A stretch of 64,000 bases of DNA from positions 1,178,001-1,242,000 of the forward strand of contig NC_133929.1 of NCBI RefSeq assembly GCF_964199755.1, written 5' to 3'. The translations under genes and the position numbers were made by a program. This document shows positions 47,504 to 60,035 of the stretch, in pieces. The notes beneath the pieces were generated by a model, which worked only from the letters and a program-made list of their open reading frames with translations, was not told the origin of the DNA and did no database searches. Each line of letters starts with the position of its first letter. The first letter of the stretch is position 1. Origin of the DNA: Larus michahellis. Lineage: Eukaryota; Chordata; Aves; Charadriiformes; Laridae.

Positions 47504-49415
47504 GCCCTGTGTGCAGGCAGCGTGGTGGGGTCGGTGACCTTCAGTGAGAATGGGGACGCCCCGGGGTGCTATGACATCTTATAGTTCTGGGGTGGCAATG
47601 GCAGCAGCACCTACTGGGCAGTGGGACAGTGGGTGCAGGGGCTGAGCCTGCAGGTGAGTTCCCCCTGGATGCCTGGGTCCCCATGGGTGCCCCTCCAGGG
47701 TGTTGTGAGTGCGCCCATGGTCAACTGGGTGCCACCTCCTGAATGCCTAGGTCCCCATGGGAGCCCCCTGCTATGATCTTCTGGGAGCCCTCTGTAGTCA
47801 ACTGGGTCCCATGGGAGCCCCCACATGATCTTATGGGTGCCCCCGTGGTCATTTGGGTTCCCATGGGTGTCCCTCCCAACCACGATGTCATGGTGGGTCC
47901 ACCTGTGGTCATGTGGGTCCCCATGGGTGCCCCTCCATGTTCTCCTGGTGGGCCCCCCCATGGTCAGCTGGGTGCTCTTCCTGGACATATGGGTCCTCTG
48001 TGGGTAGGGTGGGATGTCCATGGGGGAGTTTTCTCCTGGATGCCTGTGACCCTATAGGTGCTTCCCCTGGATCTCCTGGTGGGACTCCATGGTGTCCTGG
48101 TGGATTCCCATGGTCATCTGGGTTCCTTGGGTGCCACCTCCTGAATGCCTAGGTCCCCATGGGAGCCCCCTGCTATGATCTTCTGGGAGCCCTCTGTAGT
48201 CAACTGGGTCCCATGGGAGCCCCCACATGATCTTATGGGTGCCCCCGTGGTCATTTGGGTTCCCATGGGTGTCCCCATGGGGTCCCCATGGGTGTCCCCA
48301 TGTTCTCCCTCTGGGTCCTCGTGATGGGTGGGGTAGGGTGTCCACATAGGGTGAGATGTCCAGAGGGAGTGTTCTCCTCCTGGATGCTCAGGGTGGGCAC
48401 CCGCGCCCTACCAAAACTCTTCTTGGGCTTGGGGATGAGCCTCACCTACACCACACTCCTCACCAAGACCAACATGATCTACAGGATCTTAAAGCAGAGT
48501 GAGTCATGGAGGGACACGGAGGTTTTGGAGGACGCGGGAGACCGGGGGGGGACAGGAGTCCAGGGAGGAACTCATGAGTTGAGGTTGAGGGACGTAGGAT
48601 GGGGTTCCACCTACCCCATGCTCCTTACCAAGACCAACCACATCTAATCTGTCTTCAAGGAAGGTGAATTATGGGGGAAACCAAGAGTTCTGGAGGACAC
48701 AGGAGATCAAGAAGGACCCAGGAGTCCACGTTGTGGGGAGGATTTTGGGTTGCGGGTCAGGAGTTTGGGTGGAGGGTCAGGAGGGATGTAGGATGGAGTT
48801 CTGGAGGACCCAGGTGTCCGGGAAGGGGACCCAAGCATGTGAGGCTCAAGCAAACCAAGGGGATGGAGGCATATGGGCTGGTTCCTCCTCCTCCTCTAGG
48901 GAGGAATCTCGATGTTTGGGGGTGGATCCATGTGTCTGAAAAGGAACCCAGGCATCTGGGCACCCCATGCTCTTCTCTTGATTGTCCTCCCCCCCCACCG
49001 CCCCTGGCAAATGGTCGGTGACCCCTCCCCGTTTCATCAGCCCCATCTCCCAACTTGTCATCACCTTCACCTTGAGCAGCCTCTAACTGATGGCTGCTTC
49101 CATTTGGCTCCTCCTTTGCTCTCCTCACTCCCTCATCAACTAGAAGATGGGTTGAACCCCCAACCCTGAAGATGCCCATGGTGTCCCTAGGTGTGACATA
49201 GCCAAAGGTGGCACCTTGGGCTGATTGGCCTAAGCCCTTCTTCTCATGTTGACCTGCACCATCTATGCCGTCAAAGCCCGGGGGGTCTCCGAGGCCTTCA
49301 GTGAAGCCAAACCCATCAGCTTCGCCATGTACACCACCTGCATCGTCTGGTTGGCCTTCAGCCCCACCTTCTTCACCACCCAGTCAGCCAAGAGGGTGAT
49401 GACATTTCGGGGGGA
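47504..49415 (+). pseudogene. GRM-like: Group III metabotropic glutamate receptor-like gene fragment
   Basis: Group III mGluRs are class C GPCRs coupled to inhibitory G proteins. Three pieces are readable. The ligand-domain/linker exon (47504-47653) has VTFSENGDAPGCYDI then an in-frame TAG (47582) where a Gln is expected, later GQWVQGLSLQ, and a perfect donor GTGAGT at 47654. The TM3 piece (about 48400-48495) reads LFLGLGMSLTYTTLLTKTN. The TM5-TM6 piece (about 49234-49400) reads [17 protein letters not shown] and [11 protein letters not shown], then TTQSAK as in group III rather than group II. A second partial TM3 copy with a stop lies at 48594-48665. The other exons are missing. A decayed paralogue or pseudogene is most likely; which GRM is uncertain. 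Confidence 0.72.
47727..48275. repeat. 147-bp direct duplication inside the receptor intron (offset 402)
   Basis: 47727-47873 and 48129-48275 appear identical by eye (GGGTGCCACCTCCTGAATGC ... CCATGGGTGTCCC). The whole intron is made of CCATGGG/TGGGTGCCCC-type blocks. Confidence 0.85.
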
Positions 49416-49429
49416 TCTCAGGAGGCGGA

Positions 49430-49800
49430 GGAGATGGGATTTTGGGGGTATACAAGAGGTTGGGGAGACCCAGGAGGTTGGAAGTGAGTGTCTATGGGGG
49501 AAGCCAAGGCGCTTGGAGTGACAGAGGAGATCGGGGAGGTGGGAGGGAGATGGGTGACTGTGGGGGAACTCAAGAGTTTGGGGGAACCCACGACTTTGGG
49601 GGGACCCAGGAGGTTGGGGACAGGCAGAAGATGGTGGTCTGGGGGTGGACCGGGAGTTAGGTGGACCCGGGGGTTTGGCAGGGACACAGGTGTTCCGGGA
49701 GTCGGGTTTTGGGGGGACCCAGGGGGTTGGGAACAGGGGTGTCTGGGGAGACCAAGGTGTTCAGGGGGGACCCAGAGGTTTGGGAGGACCCAGGAGATCG
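49430..49800. repeat. G-rich simple-repeat stretch
   Basis: GGGGGACCCAGGAGGTTGGG-type phrases repeat. Opposite strand bias to the C-rich block that follows. Confidence 0.5.
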
Positions 49801-52800
49801 GTGAGTTGGATTGTGGCCCCTCCTGCACCATCCCCCCACTCCACCCCCACCCCCCCCGCAATCTTCCAGCCTCCCACAAACCCTCATGCAAGGCCTCGTG
49901 TGAATCTTCGTGTGAATCTCTGTGCGAGCCCTCGTGCAAGCCCCCTCGTGCACTGCCCCACCCCCGAGTCCAACCCTCGACCCCTCCCCAAAACCCCAAC
50001 CACCCCCAGGGACCCTTGTGTGAATCCTTGTGGAAACCCTTGTGTGAATCCTCCTTCCGGACCCCTGCACACACACCCCCCCGGCACTCCCCCTCCCTCC
50101 AAATCCCCCCTCAACCCCCTCCTTCATCCCCCAAATCACCGCTCCCCCCCAGCCCCCTACAACAAGCCCTCGTGGAAATCCTTGTTGAAGGCCTCGTGCA
50201 AAAATGCCTTGCGCGACATCCATTCCCTTCCCCACCCCCAAATACCCCCTCAAACCCATCCCCCACCCCCCAATCCCCCCACGAATCCTTGTGCAAGGCC
50301 TCGGTGCGAATCCTCCTGCCAGCCCCCTCCTGTACCACCCCCCCAAATCCCCCCTTGACCCCTTTCCCAAGACCTCTAACCCCCAGCCCTGCAGGATCCC
50401 TCGTGCGAGCCCTCGCGCAAATACTACCGCGAGCCCCCTCGTGCGCCACCGCCCCCTCCCTCACCTCCCAAATCTCTCTCCCCTCCCCCACCCCCACCCT
50501 TCCCCACTCCCTTATGAACCCTTTTGTGAACCCTCCTGCAAACTCTTGTGCAAACTTGTGGGAACGCTCAGGTACCATCATCCACCCCTCCCCCACCTCC
50601 AAATCTCTGCCAGCCCCTCCCCCACCTTCCAACCCCTCCCAACCCCCCTGCAAACCCTTGTGACAGCCCCCACCCCGCCCACCTCCCTCTCCCCTCCCCC
50701 CAACAGCCCCTCCCCCACTTCCCTACTTCCCCTCTCCCAACCCCCGCAGCCCCCTGTGAACCCTTGTGCGAATCAGCATGCAAGGCCTCGTGCAAACCCC
50801 CTCCCCCCTTCCCAAATCCCCCCTCAACCCCGTCCCCCACATCCTCCAACACCCCCCGCTCTCCCTAACACAAGCCCTTGGGGAACTTGTCCTTCAAACC
50901 CTGGGGCAAAACCCCCTTGGACGACATCCACCGCCTCCCCCGCCCCCAAATGCCCCCTCACACCCCTACCCCACCACCCCAGCCCTCCCTGTCAAACCTC
51001 ATGCAAACCCTCGCGCAAGCCTCCTCCTTCGCCACCCCCTATATCCCCCTTGAACCCCCCCTTCACCCTCCAAATTGCCCTCAAACCCCTCCCCCACTCC
51101 CCTTCCCCCTACAGCACCCCATGAGCTGTCGTGCGAACCCTCGTGCAGGGCCCCGTGCGAATCCTTGTGCAAAGCCTCGTTCCAGCCCCCTCATGTGCCA
51201 CCACCCACCTCCTGCTCCCCCCCTCCCAAAACGCCTCCCGTGAACCCTCGTGTGAGGCCTCATGCAAAATCCCAACCCCACGCCATCATCCCCCTATGAG
51301 CCCTCGTGCAAGGTCTTGTGTGAGCCCCCTCCTGCCCCACCCCCCCCACCTACCCCCAACACGCCCCAAATCCCCCCCCACTACCCACAACACCCCCAGA
51401 CCCCTACGAACACTCATGCAAACCCTCGTGCAAAGTCCCCTTGTGTGACATCTACCTCCACTCCCCCAGCCCCTAAACCCCACCTCAGCCCCCTCCCCAC
51501 ACCCCAGTCTTCCACCCCCCACAAGCCATCGTGCGAACGCTCACATACCATCACCCGCCCCCTCCCACACCCCCCAAATTCCCCCTCAAATCCCACCCCC
51601 CAAGCCCCCACGACCCCTATAAGCCCTTGTGCAAACACTCGTGTGAGCCCCCTCCCCTACCCCCCGACACCCCCAGCTCCTGGTGAACCCTGGTGCGAGG
51701 CCTCGTGCGAATCCTCCTGCAAAACCCCCTCACGGGCCACCGTCCATCCCACTCTCCCCTCCCCCACGCCCTAAGTCCCCCCTCAACCCCCTCCCCAGCC
51801 CCTACAAACCCTCGTGCGAATCTTTGTGCAAGCCCCCTCCTGCCTCACCCCCAGCTCCCACACCCCTCCCCCACCCCCAAATCCACCCCACCCCGTCCCA
51901 ATCCCCTCTAAGCCCCTCCCCCAACCCCCCCAGTCCCCTAGGAACTGCCATGTGAGTCCTTGTGCGAGGCCTCGAGCAGAATCCCAATCCCACGCCACCA
52001 GTCCTGCTACGAACCCTAGTGCAGGGTCTCGTGCGAGCCCCCCCGTACCCCACGTCCTACCCCTCCCACCCCAAATCTCCCCTTCCACCCTCTCCCCCAC
52101 CCCTGAAACACCCCCAGCCCTACAAACCCTACAAACTCTTGTGCGAGTCCATGTGCAAAATACCCTAAATGCCACCATCCCCCCTCCCCAGCCTCTGAAC
52201 CCCCCCAAACCCTTGTGCAAACCCACCACCCACACCCCCCAAATTCCATCCAAAAACCTCCCCAAGCCCCCTACAAACCCTCGTGAAAATCTTCCTGCGA
52301 CCCCCTCATGTGCCAACCCCCAACCTCTCCCCCCACCCCCGAATCCACCGTGAACCCCCTGCCCCACCCCTTCAAACTCCTTACAAAGCCTCGTACAAAT
52401 CCTCGTGCAAACGCTCATGTACCATCATCCACCCCCTCCCCGACTCCCCAAAATCCCCCTCAAATCCCTCCCTCACCCCCTCAACCCCCCCAGCCCCCTA
52501 TGAACTCTTGTGCAAACACTCCTGTGAGACCCCTCCCCTACCCCCCAATCTTCCAGCTCCCCACAAAACCTTGTGCAAACCCTAGTGCGAACCCTTGTGC
52601 AAGCCCCTCCTGTGCCACCCTCCTCAAATCCCCCCTCACCCCCTCCCCCACCCCACCACGAACACTTGTGCAAACCCTTGTGCAAACGCTCCTGGGAATG
52701 CTCCCCCAGCCTCTCAACCCGCCCAAACCTTCGTGTGAACTCACCACCCCCCTCACACGTGTCCCCCCTCAACCCCCTCCCCCACCCTCTACAAACACTT

Positions 52801-53110
52801 GTGTGAATCCTGCAAGGGCTTGTGTGAATCCTCATGCGAGCCCCCCTCACGCACTTCCCCCCCCTACTCACCCCCACCCCCCGCCCCCTCCCAACCCCCC
52901 AAACCCCTCCCCCACCCCATCAAGTGCCCCCTCAGCCCCCGACGCACCCTCGTGCAAACCTTTGTGCAATACCCACCACGCATCAACGCCCACCCCACCC
53001 TGTGCCCCTGATCCCCTGCCACCCACCTCCCCCGCCCCCTCATTTCCCCCCAGCCCCTGAAGAGCCCTCGTACAAACCCTGGTGTGAGGCCTTGTGCAAA
53101 TCCTCGTGCC
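49800..53110. repeat. Large C-rich minisatellite, period about 110-125 bp
   Basis: Alternates a G-containing block (CCCTCGTGCGAATCCTTGTG-like) with a C-only block (CCCCCTCAACCCCCTCCCCC-like). Block starts at about 50170, 50283, 50399, 50518, 50643, 50752, 50870, 50996, 51119 and 51241 give the period. Long ORFs on both strands (up to 391 codons) come from lack of A/T-rich stops and are not supported as genes. Confidence 0.88.
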
Positions 53111-53119
53111 AAGTCCTGG

Positions 53120-53645
53120 GGTAAGAAAGGCAGGTATTGCTTTTGCAGAGGAGAAAAGCCGTTTCCATCAGAGGTGACACGATAAGGGAATGACTAAGAC
53201 AAAGAGGCTCCAGCAAAGGCTTGTAGAACATCTCTTATCACACAGACAAAAGGACAAACTGATTCCTACTGGATTAGTGTCTAGAAGGGTGGTCAAACAT
53301 TTAACCAGGGCTAATGACATTGAGCAATCTTTTACCAAAAAGGAAAGAAATAAACTAGTCAGATAATCCCTTTAGGTGTAGCATAAAGAGAAGTAAACAG
53401 AGGCAGGACATGTGGGAAGAATTTTAGGTGCCTCAGACAGACTGTGAACCCTGGAGTACCCAACCAATGGGAAACAGGGGAGGGAAAAATTCGGCCGGGA
53501 TTAGGGAATAAAAAGGTGTGTTTCAAGAACTGGAAGTGTGCCTCCTTGCTAGGTCACCCGCTCTTGCAAGAACGTGAATAAAAATGTGCTTCACAGAGGA
53601 TTCTGCCTGAGCCTATTTCATTCGGACCGGAACTTGTTTCTCACA
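53120..53645 (+). repeat. 5' LTR of ERV6 (about 526 bp)
   Basis: GGTAAGAAAGGCAGG (first base changed from the expected T) ... GTTTCTCACA, matching 60036-60556. Contains GGAATAAAAAGG and GAATAAAAATG polyadenylation-type motifs. Confidence 0.88.
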
Positions 53646-53648
53646 ATT

Positions 53649-53666
53649 TGGAGGCTCATCCGGGAG
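53649..53666 (+). other. Primer-binding site, tRNA-Pro-like with two mismatches
   Basis: TGGAGGCTCATCCGGGAG. It differs from the canonical proline PBS by A at positions 4 and 10 and at the last base, consistent with G-to-A decay. Confidence 0.65.
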
Positions 53667-54077
53667 CAGAAGTCGTCTTCTTGGGAGTCCCTGTCGCCGA
53701 AGGACGGGAAGACGCGTCCCGTTGATTTCAACGGTCTCGTGGATCGTCGGCAGGGATTCCGTGAGGAATTGACTAAGATCTCGAGACCCAGTTGGACGGC
53801 AGACTCTGTGAAGCACAGGGGGAGAAGGGGTAGGTGCAGTAGGCACAGAGAGTATGACCAGACAACTCCGTGCACGGACCAAGGTAAGGAAAATCGGACT
53901 GTTAAAGTATTGCCTTGGTGGTCGGGACGTTCTAAGAGACTTGTGTGTGTGACTGAGACGTACTGCGGTACGAAGTGAGTGTGGAGTCCGGATCCGCGGT
54001 TCTGTAGTCCCGCGAGGGGCGCAGCCAGAGAAGGACGAAGCGAAAGGAAGGGGTGTAAGAAAAGTCTGTGTTTAGAA

Positions 54078-54700
54078 TGGGAAATAAGGATTCTAGGCCT
54101 AGGGATGAAAAAGGGGATAATGAGAAAGACCCCGGGAACATTCCCCCAGACAGTCCTTTAGGGGAGAATGTTGAGGTTTTGGAATGATTCTTCTTGTACA
54201 AGGGATAAAGATAAAAAGAAAATGATTTGTTTTGTTCGGACTGCATCCCGGAGGGGCCAGGGGCGGCCGGAGGGGCCGTGGACATTCTGGGAAGGGTCTC
54301 AGGGGTGTCCTAGGGGTCCTGTGTCTGTCTTAGAGGATCCCAGAGGTGTCCCAGGGGGGACATGTTTGCATTTGCATTTGAATTTGTTTGGACCAAAGAA
54401 CCCATAAGATCTCCTAGTGTATTTTGGCCCAAATTTGGATCTGACGAAGACTGGGTCTGTCAGACTTTAAACATGTATGTGAATAATAAGGAATAATAAG
54501 GAATTAGAAGAAGGTGAATATGCTTTTTGCTGGGTCAAGATGAATAGATTCAGGAACGCCCAAATCCATTTTATATGTTCCCAGCCCAGACTGTCGGTGA
54601 TGTTTCAATCGACAAAGAAATTGAATCCCCGAAGTGGGACCCCTTAGACTGTTACTTGGGGGCGAGGAAGAGGGGTGAATAACGGGACAAGGACTGCCCC
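54078..54700 (+). pseudogene. gag: ERV6 gag remnant
   Basis: ATG 54078 opens MGNKDSRP with the Gly2 expected for myristoylation and continues to IPPDSPLG, similar to the ERV3 matrix; a TGA follows soon. A G-rich insert (about 54240-54350) interrupts it. Matrix resumes near 54420 (EDWVCQTLNMYVNNKE). Most of p12, capsid and nucleocapsid is missing. Confidence 0.75.
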
Positions 54701-54734
54701 AGCCACTCCTACCAGCAGCTCGAGGTTCACCGGT

Positions 54735-57000
54735 AGGGTGTTATCATTGTGGGATTTACAGAATCCCCTAATTTGTTTGGCAAGTGTTAGAACAAGTGCT
54801 TGAACAATTCAGCCCTCCATTGGGAGTAGCCCTGCTTCAGTGTGTGGATGATTACTGGTATGTGGGGAGGAAGAAGGCAGGGTAAAAGAAGCCACGAATG
54901 AGTTACTGAACTTTTCGGGACAGTAAGGTTTGATGGTCTCAAAAAAGAAAAAATAATAAAAAAATTGCAATACGTGGAAACAGAAGTGAAGTACTTGGGA
55001 CATCTAGTCAGTGAAGGGAGTCGAAAAAAAATAAATCCTGAGAGGATCAAAGGAATAGTAGACTTACCTCTGCCAAAGACCAAGAGGGAACTGAGAAAAT
55101 TTTTGGGGCTGACTGGGTACTGTGGACTGTGGATAGAGGGGTGTGTTCAAAAGACTAAAGGACTATATTCCAAACTGTTAGCTGAAGAACCAAATGTATT
55201 GGTTTGGACAGAAGAGGAGGATTTGGTGTAAGATTTAAAACAGCCTAATCAGAGCTCCAGTTTTAGCCTTATCTTCTTTGGAGAAATCTTTTCAACTATT
55301 TGTTAACTGTAGACAAAGGGGCTGCGTTAGGAACTCAAGAGTGGGGGGGGGATAAGCGGCAGCCAGTGGCCTATTTATCTAAACTCTTAGATCTGGTCTC
55401 CCAAGGGTGGCCAGGGGAATGATAGAAGGTAGCACCCCTCACCAAGTAAAAACCATTTTAGCCCAAACCACGGGAAAACGGCTAACCAATTCAAGAATAC
55501 TGAAGTATGAAGGAATTTTAATTGAAAAGGATGATTTGATTTTAACTACCAGCCCTTGCCTTAACCCAGTGAGCTTTTTGTGAAAAAAAAAAAATAAAAA
55601 AAAATATATAGAGAGAGGCAAAGGATGAAGAACTTACACACGAATGCTTAGATGTAAATTGAGTACCAGACTAAGATTTGACCTGACTTAAGGGAAGAAC
55701 CCCTATCTGGGGGTCTTCATTTGTTCGTAGACACTTCTTCAAGAGTGATAGAAGGAAAGAGGTGTCATGGACATGCGGTGGTAAATGGAGTGAGTCAACT
55801 GTGGAATTTGGATAATGAGGTGAAGTCTCTGTGCTCAAAGAGCAATTAAGACTGGCTTTGCTATCTCTTGTGCAGCCCAGGGGAGTGAAGGCTTGTCTGG
55901 CTATCACAGGATACATAAATGACGGGGTAGTCTTGGGGAGCCAGGACAGCCCTGCTTTTCATCAGCAGAGACAGTAAAATCAAGATAACAGAGACCTTGT
56001 GTAGCTCTTTGTTTCCTTGAGAGGCTGCCATGTCTGGTAATTGACCTTTGCCTCGTTACCTGTGAAATGCATATTGAAGTTGACACCCCTGTATATGCTA
56101 AGGAAGATTTTAGAGATCATGCTAAACATATATGGCTATAGCACTCATCTCTCCACCCAAATCATACTACACGTCACCTAGGGGAGGGAAACCTTGTAAT
56201 TTTGGGGATAAAAGGATGGAGAAAATGACTGTTAAATTGGGAGAGAAGAAACTTGATACCTGACGGACCAGTCCATGGGCTGTGTTCTCTCCCTCCACCC
56301 CAGGCAGGGACGCCTTTCTGGGTAAGCGCTGCGCCTTTCACCCTCTGGTGAATGTTACCCCGGGTTGTTGTACTATCGTTATTTTTGCTAGCAATATTAA
56401 CCTTAAGTAATTAGCGCTATTGTAGTTAGCGAATTTATCAACGGCAATCTCGAATCTGTTCTGTCGCTCTCAATAAAATAACTAATTTCAATTATTTGTG
56501 AATCTGATTCAGTGAAAGTCCTTTGGTGGAACTCTGATAGTAAATCAGTGAAAGTCCTGGGACTCTGACAGACAAGTATCGAAACTACAGCCCTTTTAAC
56601 GCGACACCAACAAGTAAAAGCATCTGAAAAATTACCTAGTGCATGGTCCGCTCAAATATGTGAGATGTATACCTTAAACCAGGCACTTAAATTAACTGGA
56701 GAAAGGGGAAGGAACAATATATACAGACTCTTGTTATGCCCTTGGGGTAGTGCATACCTTTGGTAAAATTTAGGAAGAACAAGGACTAATAAACAGCAAA
56801 GGGAAAGAACTTTTACACGAAGAACGTACAAAGCAGGTGTTAGCTAATATATTAATACCAAGTGAAATAGCAGCTTTACACGTTAAAGGTCACCAGAGAG
56901 GCAATTCAATTACCGCAAGGGGAAACAGATTAGTGGACAAGGTGGCAAAAGAGGCGGCCTTGGGGCAGGAGAAGCACTGACAGAAGCAGGGGCAGTGGAG
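54735..57000 (+). pseudogene. pol: ERV6 pol: RT end and RNase H, interrupted by a solo LTR
   Basis: The RT palm piece near 54738-54870 carries an altered active site (CVDDYW). The thumb is at 54965-55231 (VKYLGHLVSEGS, LGLTGYCGLWI). RNase H begins near 55715, is cut at 55799 by the LTR, and resumes at 56612 (SAWSAQICEMY, then a TDS-type motif near 56725). Several frameshifts and stops. Confidence 0.8.
55800..56606 (+). repeat. Solo LTR nested in ERV6 RNase H (807 bp) with TSD
   Basis: Begins TGTGGAATTTGG and ends AACGCGACA, with AATAAA at 56472. It is flanked by TCAAC (55795-55799) and CCAAC (56607-56611), a 5-bp duplication with one mismatch. Leaving out the LTR and one repeat copy keeps the RNase H reading frame continuous, which fixes the boundaries. 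The ends resemble the tRNA-Ser (ERV1) family. Confidence 0.8.
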
Positions 57001-58094
57001 ACATGTGGTAAATGGATTCTGCCTGATGGAAGGGAAATGGTCAACCAACAATGAGAGAAATAGTGACAGTGCTACAACAGGGAAGCCATTGGGGAACACA
57101 TGCAACGTGCGAATGGTTTTGTGGAAGTACAGATGCTTTGGCATATAGACAATGGCCAAAGAAATTTGTGAGGGATGTATTATTTGTAAGAAAGCAAACA
57201 AGAAAGCCTTGAGAAAGCAATCTTCAGGAGGAGAGCCCGGCTTGAGACCGTTCCAAAGTATACAGGCAGTCTTCACTGAACTGCCACCAACAGGCAGGCG
57301 AAAAGATCTTTTAGTCCTGGTGGAGCATCTTACTGGATGGGTGGAAGCCTACCCCTTGGTGTCAGCTACTGCAGCAGGGGTAATTAAGATAATACTAGAA
57401 CAAATTATTCCCAGATACGGGTTAGTGGAGAACATAAACTCAGATCAGGGCAGTCATTTTACTTCTAAAATCCTTCAAGGAATTGCGGAAAGTTTAGGGA
57501 TAGCATGGGAATTTCATACCCCCTGGCATCCCCCATCTTCAGGAAAAGTTCAGGACAAACCAGACCATTAAAAGACCATTGTTGAAACTGATTTTAAAAA
57601 CCAAATTACCATGGACTAAATGTTTACCAATAGCATTGTTGAGGATCCAGACTTCTAGAAAAGATACAGGTCTCTCGCCCTATGAGATGCTTTTTGAACT
57701 ACCTTATATGGGTAACGAGAAGACTTGCCTACTTTTGAAACTAAAGATATGTTTCTTAAGAACTGTATACTGGGGTTGTCGTCTTCTTTCTCTCTCCTCA
57801 GAAATAAAGGACTTCTTGCTCAAACTCCACCCACTGGAATTTGCAGTCCATGCCTTCCGACCGGGAGACTGGGTCTTGATCCAATCCTGGAAGGAAACCA
57901 AGCTCCAACCAGAATGGGAAGGCCCATTCCAAGTGTTACTGACCACTGGGACTGCAGTGAGGACGGCCGACAGGGGTTGGACTCACTACACTCAGCTAAA
58001 AGGACCAGTTGAACCCCTGCCAACAGATCCAGTGGAACAGTGGACTGTACATTCTACTGACAGCCCGCTGCGAGTAACCCTAAAGAGACAATAA
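57000..58094 (+). pseudogene. pol: ERV6 integrase
   Basis: The zinc region includes HWGTH and CEGCIICKK. The core has VFTELPPTGRRKD and NSDQGSHF (57152-57571), then a frame change to 57579-58094 with LPIALLRIQT and LSPYEMLFELP. The C-terminal domain is WEGPFQVLLTTGTAVRTADRGW. The first core Asp position reads as VFTE, lacking the aspartate seen in ERV3 (DFTE). Confidence 0.88.
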
Positions 58095-58149
58095 GCCGTA
58101 GGTTGGGGCAGGATGATCCAGTCGGGAGATATAAATCTGTGTATGCCAT

Positions 58150-59832
58150 GAATTTTAAGAAGCATTTTGCGATGATGCTGGTCATAGGGGCAGCATTGTG
58201 TTTCCCACTAGGAAGCTGGAGTGTACACCCAGATCACCTACGGAGTATACATCCAGATACCCCACAGACCATACGCTTTGATGCCTGACAAGTACTGGAG
58301 TGTGGGGATCTAGAGGCCCAAAGATAGTTGAGTGGCGAAAACAAGTACCCGTGCCCAGAAATTTGGAGGGTCGCAGAGAGATATCCTGAGCCTGCACTTT
58401 GTGAACAATGGAGTGGAGTGTGGTGGACCACCCAAATTGGAGGGTGGACCGTGGATGACGGGTGGATCAAGTGACCTAATATATGGAATAGGAGCAGATG
58501 CGTCTGGAAGGGATCCAAGGGGAAGATTTAGAATAGACGTACTGGAAAATAGCAGTTAAGCAGAAGGGACAACTATGACTACTAAACTCCCAGTAATACA
58601 ACAGTGGGAACCACCGAATGATCCAGCTTTGGTAATGGTTACTGAGATTAAAGGTCTTAGACAAACATTTGAGATTGAAAGAGGTTACGGTGAGACGAAT
58701 GCTTGGGTAAAATATACTGTTAATAGGGTGTAATATACTGTTAATAGTTTGAACCAAAGCAATTGCTCTGCTTGTGCCACAGGAAGGCCCCCAGCACAGA
58801 TCGTCCCTTTTCCCTTAGGGTGGACGAAAGATTCCGTAGGGATGTGGTGTATGATAGCATTATATCAAGAAAAGACCGCCTGGGGAAATGAGACTTGTCA
58901 TTCACTTTCCTTACTGTTTCCTGCCTTGGAGTCTAGAGACGTTAAATTTTCCACAGCAGTTGGGAACCGTCCAGCGTGCCTCTCACGGCAGGGTGTGAAT
59001 GCTGCCAAACCTGGGGGGGATTTACCCTGTGCACTGAAACTCTGAATGTGACCAAGGATGTAAGAGGAAACGGCTCAGCGTTACGAGTGCCTCGGGCGGA
59101 TCTCTGGTGGTATTGTGGAGGGAGGACTTTGCGATCTGTGTTGCCGGCTAACTGGAAAGGTACATGTGGCATGGTACAACTGGCAATACCATTCACCCTG
59201 GCATTTGAAAAAGAAACAGGATCCCTGAGCTCAGGCAATAGAGTAAAAAGAAGTTGAGGTGTATCCCTTGATGAACGGATCTAGAGAGAGATCCCATTGG
59301 AGTCCCTAGAGGGGTCCCAGATGAACACAAAGCAAGGAATCAGATAGGAGCAGGATTCGAATCTGTCTTTTTCTGGTGGGTAACTATAAACAGAAATGTA
59401 GATTGGATGCATTATATTTACTATAACCAACAGAATTTTATTAATTATACCAGGGATGCATTAAAAGGAATAGCGGAACAATTGGATGCAACCAGCCGAA
59501 TGGCATGGGAAAATAGGATCGCCCTGGACATGGTCTTAGCGGAGAAGGGAGGGGTGTGTGTAATGTTAGGGAATCGGTGCTGTACCTTCATCCCCAACAA
59601 TCCAGCTCCAGATGGTACTATAACTAAAGCCCTTCCAGGGCTCACCAGTCTAGCTGATGAGTTAGCTGAGAACTCTGGAATAGACACCTCACGGACAGGT
59701 TGGCTGGATTCCTGGTTTGGGAAATGGAAAGGTGTGGCGGTATCAATATTGACTTCTCTTATAATAGTAGCAGGAGTTTTAGCGGCTGTAGGATGCTGTA
59801 TCATTCTCTGTGTGCGAGGATTACTTCAGTGA
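58150..59832 (+). pseudogene. env: ERV6 env, degraded
   Basis: Starts near the ATG at 58149 with a hydrophobic signal-like segment (MMLVIGAALCFPLGSW). SU pieces lie in shifting frames; 58749-59257 includes SNCSAC, N-glycosylation sites and a Cys-rich end. A furin-type RVKR lies at about 59241-59252, followed at once by a stop. The TM piece 59407-59832 is open: helical region, WENRIALDMVLAEKGGVC, CX6CC (CVMLGNRCC), an amphipathic stretch and a membrane anchor (VSILTSLIIVAGVLAAVGCCIIL). A class I gamma-type Env. Confidence 0.85.
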
Positions 59833-60035
59833 TTGATTGAAACTGCCCTAACTAAACAAATGGAAGCAGACCCTCCCCCATAGCTGGGAAAAATGCTTCA
59901 TCTAGAAGAAGAAGAAAATAAAAACTGTTGAGAAGAAGAATGTAACATCATGCTGTCGGCCCTAGAGGCCTCATGTGGAACCATACCCTAGAAATGCAAA
60001 AAGCAGTAAGATTATGAAAAAGGGAAGGGGGAAGT

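Noticed and set aside
49488..53060. Several ORFs of 170-391 codons on both strands with Cys/Pro-rich repeats
   Set aside because: The C-rich minisatellite lacks A/T-rich stop codons; multiple frames on both strands are open at once and no start, splice or domain evidence exists.
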